This document shows, in pieces, positions 1 to 6,852 of a DNA stretch of 10,345 nucleotides. A program made the translations under genes and the position numbers. Origin of the DNA: a bacterium. Its GTDB lineage: Bacteria; Sumerlaeota; Sumerlaeia; MVZB01. Under the pieces are notes generated by a model that was not told the origin of the DNA, did no database searches, and was given only the letters and a program-made list of their open reading frames with translations. The stretch is taken from positions 1-10,345 of the forward strand of contig JAMCWS010000208.1 in assembly GCA_023480605.1 (NCBI GenBank), in the 5' to 3' direction. Numbering within the stretch: the first letter of the stretch is position 1; every line of letters begins with the position of its first letter.

Positions 1-93
1 GGCCGACGGCTTGACGTCACTCGACGATTTGACCTCGGCCGACGGTTTGGCGTCGCTCGACGATTTGACCTCGGCCGACGGTTTGGCGTCGGC
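1..93. repeat. 36-bp in-frame tandem repeat, about 2.6 copies, open at the window edge
   Basis: Bases 1-36 and 37-72 are copies of one 36-bp unit differing at three positions, and bases 73-91 begin a third copy. On the minus strand each unit encodes DAKPSAEVKSSS, a 12-residue hydrophilic linker. There are no spacers, so this is a coding minisatellite, not a CRISPR array. A second small direct repeat (13 bp, 94-106 and 127-139) lies beside it and encodes the recurring VLLP motif. The array probably extends leftward. Confidence 0.85.
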
Positions 94-290
94 CGGCAGG
101 AGGACGCCCTCCGACGGCTGGATGGTCGGCAGGAGGACGTCATCCGCGCTCGCCGCCGCGCGCTGCTTCAAATCGTCCTCGAGGATCCGGTTGGCCTTCT
201 CCAGCAGGGCGGTGTCGTCGGGCCGGTGCGCGGGCGTCGTTTTAACGTCGGGCTGGTCCTTGGCATCTTTGCCCGGGACGGCGGGAAGGA
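1..290 (-). other. Displaced-frame C-terminal continuation of the secreted protein gene (frameshift at about 272-290)
   Basis: Reading the minus strand in the frame whose codons occupy bases 1-3, 4-6 and so on gives an uninterrupted protein-like sequence from about base 288 to the window edge. It first reads VPGKDAKDQPDVK, then a helix-prone acidic/Leu segment (DDTALLEKANRILEDDLKQ), then a Lys/Pro/Ser/Ala linker of 12-residue repeats (DAKPSAEVKSSS). The upstream frame is convincing only down to about base 285. Moving from one to the other needs a one-base loss, or a -1 slip, inside a tract of C and G triplets. No canonical X-XXY-YYZ slippery heptamer is in frame there, so an assembly or sequencing error or a real mutation is likelier than programmed frameshifting. 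The linker suggests a tether to a further domain outside the window. Confidence 0.6.
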
Positions 291-1541
291 GATCGTTCGC
301 TGAAGGGTCTGCTCGGGCGCGTTGGCCGCGCGCACGCGGACGGTGAAGCGCACCTCGCCGGCGCGAGCGGCCACGGCGTTCCAGACGACGCGCTCGGGCA
401 GCAGGCCGAAGGCCGTTTTCGTGAGGGGCCGGGTGGTGTCGCCGTCGACGAGCCGCACGGCGTCGGCCGGCTCCCAAGCGAGGGAGATGGCGGCCCGCTG
501 GAGCGCCTGCGAGCCGCAGTTGCGCACGGCGGCGCACAGCGGCGCCCCTCGCCCGGCGCGGGCAAGGCCCTCGGCCGGGGGGAATCCCAGGATTTGCGGG
601 TCGGCGGGTCCGGCGGCCGCCGCGCCGATGGCAACTGAATCCAGTTCGGCATGAGCGCCCTGGGCATCGACCAGCCGCAGCCCCAGCGCGACGATCGTTC
701 CGCGCCAGCTCCCCTGGTTGGGTTCGATGTTATAGGTGTGCATCAGGCCGTCGGGCCGAGGGCTGAACCATTGTTCGCCCTGTCCGCCCTCGAGCGAATA
801 CCATTCGACGACGCCCAGGCGACCGGCGGTGGTCGAGAGGCGTAAGGTCGCGAAATCGGCGGTGGTGGCGTCGTGACGGACCGCTCCCGACAGCGCTTCG
901 CCTTCGTCGCCGCCGACGTCGAAGCGCAGGCGCCCGCCCTCGACGGTCAGGCCGCTTGCGCCGCCGCCGGCGCTCCAGGCGGCCGGTTCGCCGGGCGAGC
1001 CGAAGTCCCAGACCGGGGCCGGCGCGCCGGGGACGGCGCCAATGGTCAGCAACCGGATGCGGTCGATCTGGAACGCGGCCGAGGGGGGGAAGTTGAACCG
1101 TATGCGGACAATCGTTCCCAACTGGCCCCACGAGGGGAAAATCTGGAGCGTTTGGAAATCCGCGCCGGTCGAAATGTGGAAATTGGCGACCCAGTCCGGC
1201 TCGAAGCCGCCGTAGTCGCCCGTCAACTTGTCGGTGTAATAGAATGCGCCGTTGCCCTGGCCGGCGGTTTTGAGCCGGATTTCGGCGATAAGGCCCGCAG
1301 GATTGGCGCTGATGACGGGGCTGACGATGCGGCCCGGCCCGGCGCCGACCGCCAGCGCGAGCGAACCGCCGTCCACGCCGACGCCGCTCACGTCGCCGCT
1401 GGCTTCCCAGCCTTCAAGGTTGCCGTCCTGGTTGAAATTCCATTCCAGGAGCGTCGTGCCCGGCACATTGAGAGCCGCGACACGGCCGGCGGCGGCCAGC
1501 AGAAATAAACAGACCGGGATCGCCATCAGTCGCCGAACCAT
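168..1541 (-). CDS. Secreted multi-domain beta-sandwich protein, frame-shifted and incomplete at its C-terminus
   Basis: The literal open frame is 457 aa. It starts with a Sec-type signal peptide: basic n-region MVRR, a hydrophobic core around residues 6-19, and an Ala-rich cleavage region near 20-24, so the product is exported. Residues about 31-168 and 178-308 look like two copies of one module. Each opens with W-[N/D]-F, then a W about ten residues later, an SG, a V-x-GG-x-L strand and a G-rich turn, as in carbohydrate-binding-like jelly rolls. Residues about 314-419 resemble a CARDB/Ig-like module (paired Cys 336 and 342). After Phe419 this frame turns into an Arg/Pro-rich string typical of a wrong frame; the sensible continuation is in the neighbouring frame down to base 1. 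An SD-like GAGG lies 9 nt before the ATG. No catalytic domain is visible, and one could lie beyond the left edge. Glycan binding is inferred. Confidence 0.6.
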   Translation of the reverse strand: MVRRLMAIPVCLFLLAAAGRVAALNVPGTTLLEWNFNQDGNLEGWEASGDVSGVGVDGGSLALAVGAGPGRIVSPVISANPAGLIAEIRLKTAGQGNGAFYYTDKLTGDYGGFEPDWVANFHISTGADFQTLQIFPSWGQLGTIVRIRFNFPPSAAFQIDRIRLLTIGAVPGAPAPVWDFGSPGEPAAWSAGGGASGLTVEGGRLRFDVGGDEGEALSGAVRHDATTADFATLRLSTTAGRLGVVEWYSLEGGQGEQWFSPRPDGLMHTYNIEPNQGSWRGTIVALGLRLVDAQGAHAELDSVAIGAAAAGPADPQILGFPPAEGLARAGRGAPLCAAVRNCGSQALQRAAISLAWEPADAVRLVDGDTTRPLTKTAFGLLPERVVWNAVAARAGEVRFTVRVRAANAPEQTLQRTISFPPSRAKMPRTSPTLKRRPRTGPTTPPCWRRPTGSSRTI

Positions 1542-2101
1542 GATTCAAAACCTCGTCATCGCCATAGTGGTCGCTGCCTCTTGCGCAACCGTTTTCCATC
1601 GCCTCCGGGAAAACGCCGCGGGCAACCGTGCCGCGGTTTATAATTGTCCGCGAGCGCGAGGGCCGCGTTGTATTGGGTGGCCGGGCCCCATCATACGGGG
1701 GAACCGGGAATCATGACAACGGGATTTACACGGCTGAGGCGGGGAGCGGTGATTCCCGCGCCTCGCGCCCATGAACCTTCAGCCGTTGTACAATTTGATT
1801 GAACCACCAAGCCGCCGCGGACCCGAGGGTCCGACAGACACCAAGGTGAAATAAATCAGATGCATGAAAGCGATTCGAGGCATCAGGATTCCTTTGGGCG
1901 GGTGACGGTTGAGATTGGGAATCGCCATCTTGGTGGTTGGAATCTTACCGTTTCGATGACGAATCAAGGCTCGCGCGAGGGCGTCAAAATACCAGTGGTT
2001 TTTCGCCGGCGAGTGAGAGATGATCGGGAGATGGACTATCCGGGGACCCACCCACAGGAAAATCCTGCGACATCGACCAATAAATGAAAGGCCATAAACC
2101 G
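1542..2101. other. Divergent intergenic region, no supported gene
   Basis: This stretch separates the minus-strand secreted protein from the plus-strand isomerase, so it should hold both promoters, but I could not find a convincing -35/-10 pair for either. A perfect TATAAT sits at 1639-1644 with no good -35 box on either strand. Short open frames exist on both strands (minus 1779-2051, plus 1860-2087), but they overlap each other and have no SD or recognisable domain. The segment 1802-1938 is bounded by inverted 10-mers and contains a palindrome (listed separately). Confidence 0.6.
1802..1938. repeat. Inverted-repeat-bounded intergenic segment with internal palindrome
   Basis: AACCACCAAG at 1802-1811 is the exact reverse complement of CTTGGTGGTT at 1929-1938, enclosing 117 bp. 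Inside, 1818-1833 is a perfect palindrome (CGGACCC GA GGGTCCG). A further ACACCAAGGTG follows at 1839-1849, so the CACCAAG motif recurs in both orientations. The structure resembles a small non-autonomous or dispersed intergenic repeat, but copy number cannot be seen from one window. Confidence 0.4.
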
Positions 2102-3259
2102 ATGGTTTTTACCAAGATCACCAGGTCAATTTTCGTTGTTGCCCTGGCTTTTGCATTCGCCACAGACGCCGGCTGGGCTCAACCCGCCGCGCCCGCCGCC
2201 GGCGCCGCGACTGCCCCGAATCCCGCCGACAATCCCGTCATCGTGATCATCAACGGTCAGAAGATAACCAAGAGCATCTACGCCTCGTTCCTGAGCGAGC
2301 GGATCAGCAAACAGATCAATATGATGGCGAGGCAGGGCATGCCGGTCACCCCCGAAACGGTGGAGGCCATGCACCGCGAAATCGCCGCCACCGCTCCCGA
2401 ACAACTCATCGACCAGACGCTCTTCAAGCAAGCGCTCGACAAAGAGATGCCCAAGATCAGCGACGAGGCGGTCGACAAGGAACTTGTGACGCTGCGGGCC
2501 ATGTATAAAAAGAGCGGCATGGATTTGGACGAGGAAATCAAGAAAAGCGGAAGAACCCAGGACTCCATCGAAGGGCAGTTGCGCCAGCAACTGGCCAGTT
2601 TTGCCGTTGTCCGCGACCAGGTCGGGTCACTCGAACCGACCGCGGAGGAGATGAAAAAATTCCACGCGCAGCACAGCGAAACGCCCGAGGAGATCGAAAC
2701 GCAGCACATCCTGATCGGATTCTCGACCGACGCCGGCAATCCCCACGCCGCGCCTCCGAGCGCCGAGGAAAAGGCCGCATGCAAAAAGAAGGCCGACGAG
2801 GCGCTGGCGCGCATCAAGGGCGGCGAGGACTTCGCCAAGGTGGCCCAGGAAGTATCCACCGACAAGGCCTCGGCGGCCTCGGGCGGCAAGCTGGGTTACA
2901 GCGCGCGCGGCCAGGCTCCCAAGGAGTTCGAGGAAGCCGCCTGGAAGCTGAAGGTGGACGAGGTCAGCCCCGTCGTCGAAACCCCCTATGGCTATCAGGT
3001 CATCAAGGTCACCGGCCACAAGAACCCCGAGAAGATCAAATACGATGACGCGAAGGACGAGATCCGCCAGATCCTGATGCAGCAGAATTTCGTGAAGAAC
3101 GCCCAAAAAGCGGTCGACAAAATCCGCGCCGCCTCCAAGATTGAAAAAACCGACGCGTTTGCGCGGGTGGTCAAGGTGCCGGCGGGCCTGGCCAAGCCCG
3201 ATTCCCCCGCGGCGCAGGCCCCCGCGGCGCCGCCAGCCGAAAATGCCGAAACGAAGTAA
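2102..3259 (+). CDS. Periplasmic parvulin-type peptidyl-prolyl cis-trans isomerase (SurA/PpiC/PrsA-like)
   Basis: This foldase should catalyse cis-trans isomerisation of prolyl bonds in exported proteins and act as a chaperone for envelope proteins. From the Met at 2102 it is 385 aa. A Sec signal (KITRS, then a hydrophobic stretch to about residue 18) ends at A-G-W-A before Gln27. An Ala/Pro linker runs to about 43, then a SurA_N-like helical region to about 185 that begins with a V-x-V-I-N-G-x-x-I strand. The parvulin domain spans about 194-306, with QHILIGF at its start, GGEDFAKVAQEVSTD, a GGxLGY motif, then EFEEAAWKLKVDEVSPVVETPYG. The tail is Ala/Pro-rich. The start at 2102 is preferred because AAAGG lies 10 nt upstream; an in-frame ATG at 2084 lacks an SD. 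It has its own terminator just downstream. There is no lipobox Cys, so it is likely soluble in the periplasm. Family assignment is firm, the exact orthologue is not. Confidence 0.9.
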   Translation: MVFTKITRSIFVVALAFAFATDAGWAQPAAPAAGAATAPNPADNPVIVIINGQKITKSIYASFLSERISKQINMMARQGMPVTPETVEAMHREIAATAPEQLIDQTLFKQALDKEMPKISDEAVDKELVTLRAMYKKSGMDLDEEIKKSGRTQDSIEGQLRQQLASFAVVRDQVGSLEPTAEEMKKFHAQHSETPEEIETQHILIGFSTDAGNPHAAPPSAEEKAACKKKADEALARIKGGEDFAKVAQEVSTDKASAASGGKLGYSARGQAPKEFEEAAWKLKVDEVSPVVETPYGYQVIKVTGHKNPEKIKYDDAKDEIRQILMQQNFVKNAQKAVDKIRAASKIEKTDAFARVVKVPAGLAKPDSPAAQAPAAPPAENAETK

Positions 3260-3299
3260 CCGCGCCGGCCGGCAAGGCTCGCGTTGAGTCCAGTGCGTG

Positions 3300-3338
3300 A
3301 ACCGGCCGGACGCCAGGCGTTGCGGCCGGTTTCCATTT
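3300..3338 (+). terminator. Strong intrinsic-terminator-like hairpin after the isomerase gene
   Basis: AACCGGCCG (3300-3308) pairs perfectly with CGGCCGGTT (3323-3331). The enclosed loop can extend the stem through ACGC/GCGT. A short T-rich tract (TTTCCATTTG) follows. It lies 40 bp after the isomerase stop and before the epimerase ATG at 3372, so it probably ends the isomerase transcript. The T tract is interrupted, so termination may be partial. Confidence 0.6.
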
Positions 3339-3371
3339 GTGCCTGAATGCCGTCAGCGAAAGTGCCGCCCC

Positions 3372-4523
3372 ATGTGTTCCAGCACGATCCTCGTCACCGG
3401 CGGGGCCGGCTTCATCGGCTCCCACATCGTCGACCTGCTCGTCGAACGCGGCCATCGGGTGCGCGTCTTCGACAATCTCGATCCGCAGGTGCACGGCGAG
3501 CGGGGCGGCCGCCCGCCCGAGTATTTCAATCCCGCGGCCGAGTTCGTGCCGGGCGACGTGCGCGACGCCGCGGCGCTCGGCCGCGCCCTCGAAGGGGTGG
3601 AGGTGGTCTTTCACGAGGCGGCGGCCGTCGGCGTGGCGCAGTCGATGTATGAGATCCGCCGCTATTGCGAAATCAACACCGTGGGGACGGCCAACCTACT
3701 CGACCTGATTGTCAACCGCCACCGCGATCACATCCGCAAAATGATCGTCGCCAGTTCGATGTCGATCTACGGCGAGGGGCAATACGTCGATCCCGCCGAC
3801 GGGAAGGTCGTCATCCCCCAGCCGCGCGGCGAGGCGCAACTGCGCGCCGGCCGCTGGGAAATGATCGTCCCCGGCACGGACCGCGCCGCCCGCCCCGTTC
3901 CCTGCCCCGAAACCAAGCCGATCGAGCCGACCTCGATCTACGCCGTCAACAAGCGCGATCAGGAGGAGATGTTCCTGACCGTCGGACGCGCATACGGCAT
4001 TCCGGCCGTGGCGCTGCGTTACTTCAACGTTTACGGCCCGCGCCAGGCCCTGTCGAATCCTTACACCGGCGTGGCGGCGATCTTCTGCGCCCGCTATCTC
4101 AACGGGCGGGGGCCGGCGATCTTCGAGGACGGCGGCCAGTCGCGCGACTTCACCCACGTGCGCGACATCGCCCGCGCCAACCTGCTGGCCATGGAACGCC
4201 CCGAAGCCGACGGCCGCGCGATCAACGTCGGCACGGGCCGGGCGATCACCATCCTCCAGGTGGCCCGGATGCTGCTGGAACGACTCCATCCCGAGCGCCG
4301 CGACGACCCCGCCCTGCAACCGGCGATCGAGCATCGCTTCCGCGCCGGCGACATCCGCCACTGCTACGCCGACATCACCCGCGCCCGCGCCCTGCTGGGC
4401 TACGAACCCACGATCGCCTACGAAGACGGCCTGACCGAACTGATCGAATGGGTCCGCACCCAGCGGGCCGTCGACCGCACCGAAACGGCCATCCGCGAGC
4501 TGGCCGACCGCCGCCTGGTATAA
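3372..4523 (+). CDS. NAD-dependent nucleotide-sugar epimerase (extended SDR), likely dTDP-L-rhamnose 4-epimerase-like
   Basis: A 383-aa cytoplasmic extended short-chain dehydrogenase that should epimerise or modify a nucleotide sugar for surface glycan synthesis. Visible: the Rossmann motif TGGAGFIGS (9-17), the acidic residue after beta-2 (FDN, 33-35), the GDVRD loop (61-65), catalytic Ser129 in SSMSIYG, the YxxxK pair Tyr190/Lys194, RYFNVYGPRQ (216-225), and the C-terminal sugar-binding run RDFTHVRDIA. Between SIYG and YxxxK lies a long insertion of about 55 residues with a GRWE motif and the E-T-K-P-I-E-P-T-S approach. From memory this matches the family of dTDP-L-rhamnose 4-epimerases (EC 5.1.3.25), but the paired Cys often seen in that insertion are absent apart from Cys178. 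The start at 3372 is chosen because upstream in-frame codons (GTG at 3297) cross the terminator hairpin and encode non-family sequence; the SD is weak. UDP-glucose 4-epimerase-like activity is the alternative. Confidence 0.85.
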   Translation: MCSSTILVTGGAGFIGSHIVDLLVERGHRVRVFDNLDPQVHGERGGRPPEYFNPAAEFVPGDVRDAAALGRALEGVEVVFHEAAAVGVAQSMYEIRRYCEINTVGTANLLDLIVNRHRDHIRKMIVASSMSIYGEGQYVDPADGKVVIPQPRGEAQLRAGRWEMIVPGTDRAARPVPCPETKPIEPTSIYAVNKRDQEEMFLTVGRAYGIPAVALRYFNVYGPRQALSNPYTGVAAIFCARYLNGRGPAIFEDGGQSRDFTHVRDIARANLLAMERPEADGRAINVGTGRAITILQVARMLLERLHPERRDDPALQPAIEHRFRAGDIRHCYADITRARALLGYEPTIAYEDGLTELIEWVRTQRAVDRTETAIRELADRRLV

Positions 4524-4525
4524 AT

Positions 4526-4580
4526 ATTTATTGCACCCGTTGTAATTTATTTATTGCACCCGTGCATGGGAGGGTGTAAT
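4526..4580. repeat. Duplicated 15-mer forming nested hairpins just after the epimerase stop
   Basis: ATTTATTGCACCCGT occurs at 4526-4540 and exactly again at 4549-4563. Each copy can fold: ATTGCA with TGTAAT in the first, and in the second ATTGCACCC (4553-4561) with GGGTGTAAT (4572-4580), with one G-T pair and a 10-base loop. There is no T tract after the larger hairpin, so it is not a standard intrinsic terminator. It may be a transcript-end structure or a short repeat scar. Confidence 0.5.
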
Positions 4581-4648
4581 AGAAAGAGAACAGATGAATT
4601 TTCAGCGCGGAATCTAAAACAACCAGAGGGAGAACAAACGAGCGGCAA

Positions 4649-4738
4649 GGTAAGCGATTGGTTAGTTGTCTTAACTGGCAAAACGGTGAGTACACTGAGG
4701 ACGCTGCAAACTCCAATATTATGTGGTGGTAAGCGATT
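4649..4738. promoter_or_regulatory. Leader of the response regulator gene with an 11-bp direct repeat
   Basis: GGTAAGCGATT occurs at 4649-4659 and 4728-4738, 79 bp start to start. A -10-like TATTAT lies at 4717-4722 without a clear -35, and TTGTCT/TACACT (4666 and 4691) is a weak alternative with a long spacer. The second repeat copy would fall near the transcription start, a position suited to a repressor or autoregulator. No riboswitch consensus was recognised. Low confidence. Confidence 0.25.
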
Positions 4739-4756
4739 TTCAGGAGGTACTAAGCC

Positions 4757-5434
4757 ATGGGCAACAAAACGACACTGTTGGTGGTCGATGATCATCAAAT
4801 CATCAGGGATTTGCTTCGCCGCGTGCTCGACAAACATGGGGGGATTGAAATTATCGGCGAGGCTGATGACGGACGAGACGCCATCGAACTCAGCCGCCGT
4901 CTGAAGCCCGACATCGTCATCATGGACATTGTCATGCCGGGCATGAACGGCATCGAAGCCACGCGTCAGATTCATACCCACAACAAAGGCATCAAAATTA
5001 TCGCGCTTTCCATGCACGTCGACGAGCATTACGTGGCTTACATGATCGACGCCGGAATCGATGGCTATGTTTTCAAGGATTCGTCCTTCGATGAATTGGT
5101 CCAGGCCATCCAAATCGTCAAATCCGGCCGAACCTACCTGAGTCCGCGCGTCGCCGGCGTGCTGGTCGAAGACTTTCGCGCCAATATGCCGGCGGGACGG
5201 CGTCGCATCGCCTCGCCGCTGACGCCGCGCGAACGCGAAGTGCTTCAACTCATCGCGGAAGGCGACACGACCAAAGGCATTGCTTCGATTCTCAAAGTAT
5301 CGATTAAAACGATCGAAACATATCGTCAACAGATCATACGGAAACTTCAGGTCAGGGGCGTTGCCGAATTGACCAAATATGCGATTCGGGAAGGCCTGAC
5401 CACGCTGGACGTCCGCCCGTCGCATAGTCCCTGA
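4757..5434 (+). CDS. NarL/FixJ-family two-component response regulator (REC plus LuxR-type HTH)
   Basis: A 225-aa DNA-binding transcription regulator switched by phosphorylation from a sensor kinase not present in this window. The receiver domain (about 6-123) has the acidic pair Asp11/Asp12, phospho-acceptor Asp57 in IVIMD-IVMPG, Ser85 at the switch position and Lys107 in VFKD, so it looks fully competent. A linker leads to a GerE/LuxR HTH (about 152-216) with the LTPREREVLQLIAEG signature and a recognition-helix region SIKTIETYRQQIIRKL. Start choice is clear: a near-perfect AGGAGGT at 4742-4748 sits 8 nt before the ATG. It is the first gene of a same-strand block with the FlaG-like, HDOD and PilZ genes, which suggests it may control or report on that block. 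The upstream leader carries the direct repeat GGTAAGCGATT at 4649-4659 and 4728-4738, a possible but untested regulator site. Confidence 0.93.
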   Translation: MGNKTTLLVVDDHQIIRDLLRRVLDKHGGIEIIGEADDGRDAIELSRRLKPDIVIMDIVMPGMNGIEATRQIHTHNKGIKIIALSMHVDEHYVAYMIDAGIDGYVFKDSSFDELVQAIQIVKSGRTYLSPRVAGVLVEDFRANMPAGRRRIASPLTPREREVLQLIAEGDTTKGIASILKVSIKTIETYRQQIIRKLQVRGVAELTKYAIREGLTTLDVRPSHSP

Positions 5435-5563
5435 TAGAATCTCTCCGGATACTCAGGTTTTTTGAAGCCCTTCATCGGGGTTTTTGTGGATACCCCATGT
5501 CCCGTCAACCGTCGATCTACTAGGCAGCGCTTTTCGCGCATCGACTGATCGGCGGGACGCGCC

Positions 5564-5902
5564 ATGGATAAAGTTATTTTATTGCCATTACCTTCCGGCA
5601 ATCCGCGTCCGACGGTTTACGATCCGGCGCGTGCTTCGACGCGCCGCTTGATGGGTATCAAAGGACTGCCCGGCGCGAAGCGCATACCCTCATTGGTGGG
5701 TTCGTCGTCCGCCCAATCGGCATCGCGTTCGGCGAAGTATTTCATCCGCTTTTATGTCTGCCGATTCACCGGTCGCATCATGGTCTCTTTTATCGATCCG
5801 AAAACGATGAACATCGATCATGAAATGCCACTGGACAAGGCATGGAACGAACTTGAACTGTCGGTTATCTTGCGCGGTCTGCTCCTCGACGTTTTGGCGT
5901 AG
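5564..5902 (+). CDS. Small protein with FlaG-like C-terminus
   Basis: A 112-aa protein with no signal peptide or membrane segment. Residues 1-57 are a basic, Pro/Ser-rich region of low conservation appearance. Residues 58-112 follow the FlaG family pattern as I remember it: an [I/L]RF-x-V strand, TGRIMV, a FIDPKT turn (77-81), a position equivalent to the IRxIP motif (here IDHEMP, 84-89), a helix, and the ending GLLLDVLA. FlaG proteins are small flagellar proteins that influence filament length. The fit is by pattern only, and the usual IRxIP core is changed, so the assignment is tentative. A weak GGCGGGA (5551-5556 area) precedes the ATG. It lies 129 bp after the response regulator and 29 bp before the HDOD start. 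An internal Met30 is an alternative start that would remove part of the basic N-terminus. Confidence 0.5.
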   Translation: MDKVILLPLPSGNPRPTVYDPARASTRRLMGIKGLPGAKRIPSLVGSSSAQSASRSAKYFIRFYVCRFTGRIMVSFIDPKTMNIDHEMPLDKAWNELELSVILRGLLLDVLA

Positions 5903-5931
5903 TGTTGTTGCATGGCTTCAAGGTGACTAGT

Positions 5932-6810
5932 ATGTATGTGTCCGAACAACCATGCGTGAGCGATCGTGATTTCCCGATACTGTCACAGGCGGCGATCGAG
6001 GCGATCGATCGTCTGAAGGATCCGAGTCTGTCGAACGCGCAACTGGAGGCGGCGCTGATACAGGATGACAAATTGATGTTGGGGCCACGGATTCTGAAAG
6101 TGGCCAATTCGTCGCTCTATGCCGGACGCGTGCCGTTGCGCAACCTGGCTGACGCCATCGCATGGCTCGGACGCAAGCGATTATATAATCTTATTTTGAC
6201 CGCCGCGGTCGGCCGCCTTTATGAAAACCGTAATCCGGCGGTGCGCAAACTGTGGGATCATGCCATCGCCGTGGGAATCATCAGTTATACGCTGGCGGAA
6301 AGTCATCACATAGCTTGCCAGGAAGAGGCATTTCTTGCCGGGATGCTTCATGACATCGGCAAACTGGTTGTCTATTTTAAATATCCGGATTATTTTCAAA
6401 AATTGTTCGAGGAGGTTCAATGCGGCGCGAGGCGCTTTCATCAATCGGAATCCCGGATCTGCCCGTCGCTGCGCCACGCGACCATCGGGGCGCGCCTCCT
6501 GGAAAAATGGGGATTGCCCGAAATGGTCGCCAATTCCGTATTGCTCCACCACAAATACTGTTTGTGCCACTGGCGCCGTTCCGATATTGATGCTTTCAAC
6601 GCCATCGTTTCCCTGGCGAACATGATCGCGAATACACTTGGTCTGATGGGTCCTCCCTATTCGTGGGCAACCATCCAGGTCATGCCTTGCGCGAGAGCAC
6701 TGAGTTTGAAAATGAGCGATCTACGGCGGGTCGTATCTCGACTGGACGACGTGTTCGATATACCTCGTCATTTATTGCCGCCCGAATTCAACGCGAAAGT
6801 CAATGCCTAA
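5932..6810 (+). CDS. HDOD-domain signalling protein
   Basis: A 292-aa cytoplasmic protein dominated by an HDOD domain (about 12-215), a divergent HD-superfamily fold common in bacterial signalling and motility control, usually without proven enzymatic activity. Diagnostic parts: the first helical half with ILKVANSSLY (54-63) and the AIAWLG-x-x-x-L-x-x-L segment (75-88); W-D-H with His110; the core FLAGMLHDIGKLV with His140/Asp141; His182 in RHATIGARLLEKWGLP; and LLHH (His206/His207). The HD dyad and surrounding His are retained, so metal binding cannot be excluded; no GYP motif is present, so it is not an HD-GYP phosphodiesterase. The ATG at 5932 is preferred because AAGGTG lies 6 nt upstream. 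A GTG at 5902 overlaps the FlaG-like stop by one base and would add ten residues, a possible translational coupling. It is followed 42 bp later by the PilZ gene. Confidence 0.9.
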   Translation: MYVSEQPCVSDRDFPILSQAAIEAIDRLKDPSLSNAQLEAALIQDDKLMLGPRILKVANSSLYAGRVPLRNLADAIAWLGRKRLYNLILTAAVGRLYENRNPAVRKLWDHAIAVGIISYTLAESHHIACQEEAFLAGMLHDIGKLVVYFKYPDYFQKLFEEVQCGARRFHQSESRICPSLRHATIGARLLEKWGLPEMVANSVLLHHKYCLCHWRRSDIDAFNAIVSLANMIANTLGLMGPPYSWATIQVMPCARALSLKMSDLRRVVSRLDDVFDIPRHLLPPEFNAKVNA

Positions 6811-6852
6811 CAATCCGTAATTTATTACAGGACGTAAAGAAGGAGGCGGCGA

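Noticed and set aside
1..93. Possible CRISPR array from 36-bp repeats
   Set aside because: The repeats are directly abutting with no spacers, stay in frame and encode a linker, so this is a coding tandem repeat.
1779..2087. Two overlapping short open frames on opposite strands as genes
   Set aside because: They overlap each other, lack SDs and domains, and cover the inverted-repeat segment. A non-coding repeat explains them better.
3297..3371. Upstream in-frame start for the epimerase
   Set aside because: It would place the start codon at the terminator hairpin, and the added 25 residues do not resemble the family N-terminus, which begins just before the TGGAGFIG motif.
4676..4691. Sigma-54 promoter from TGGCA upstream of the response regulator
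   Set aside because: The TTGC half at the required spacing is absent.
4547..5425. Long minus-strand open frame (292 codons)
   Set aside because: It lies antisense to the clear response regulator gene and reads as a GC-codon shadow with no recognisable domain.
5446..5482. Terminator after the response regulator from two T runs near AAGCCC/GGGGTT
   Set aside because: The possible stem has only three contiguous G-C pairs and a G-G mismatch, too weak to call.
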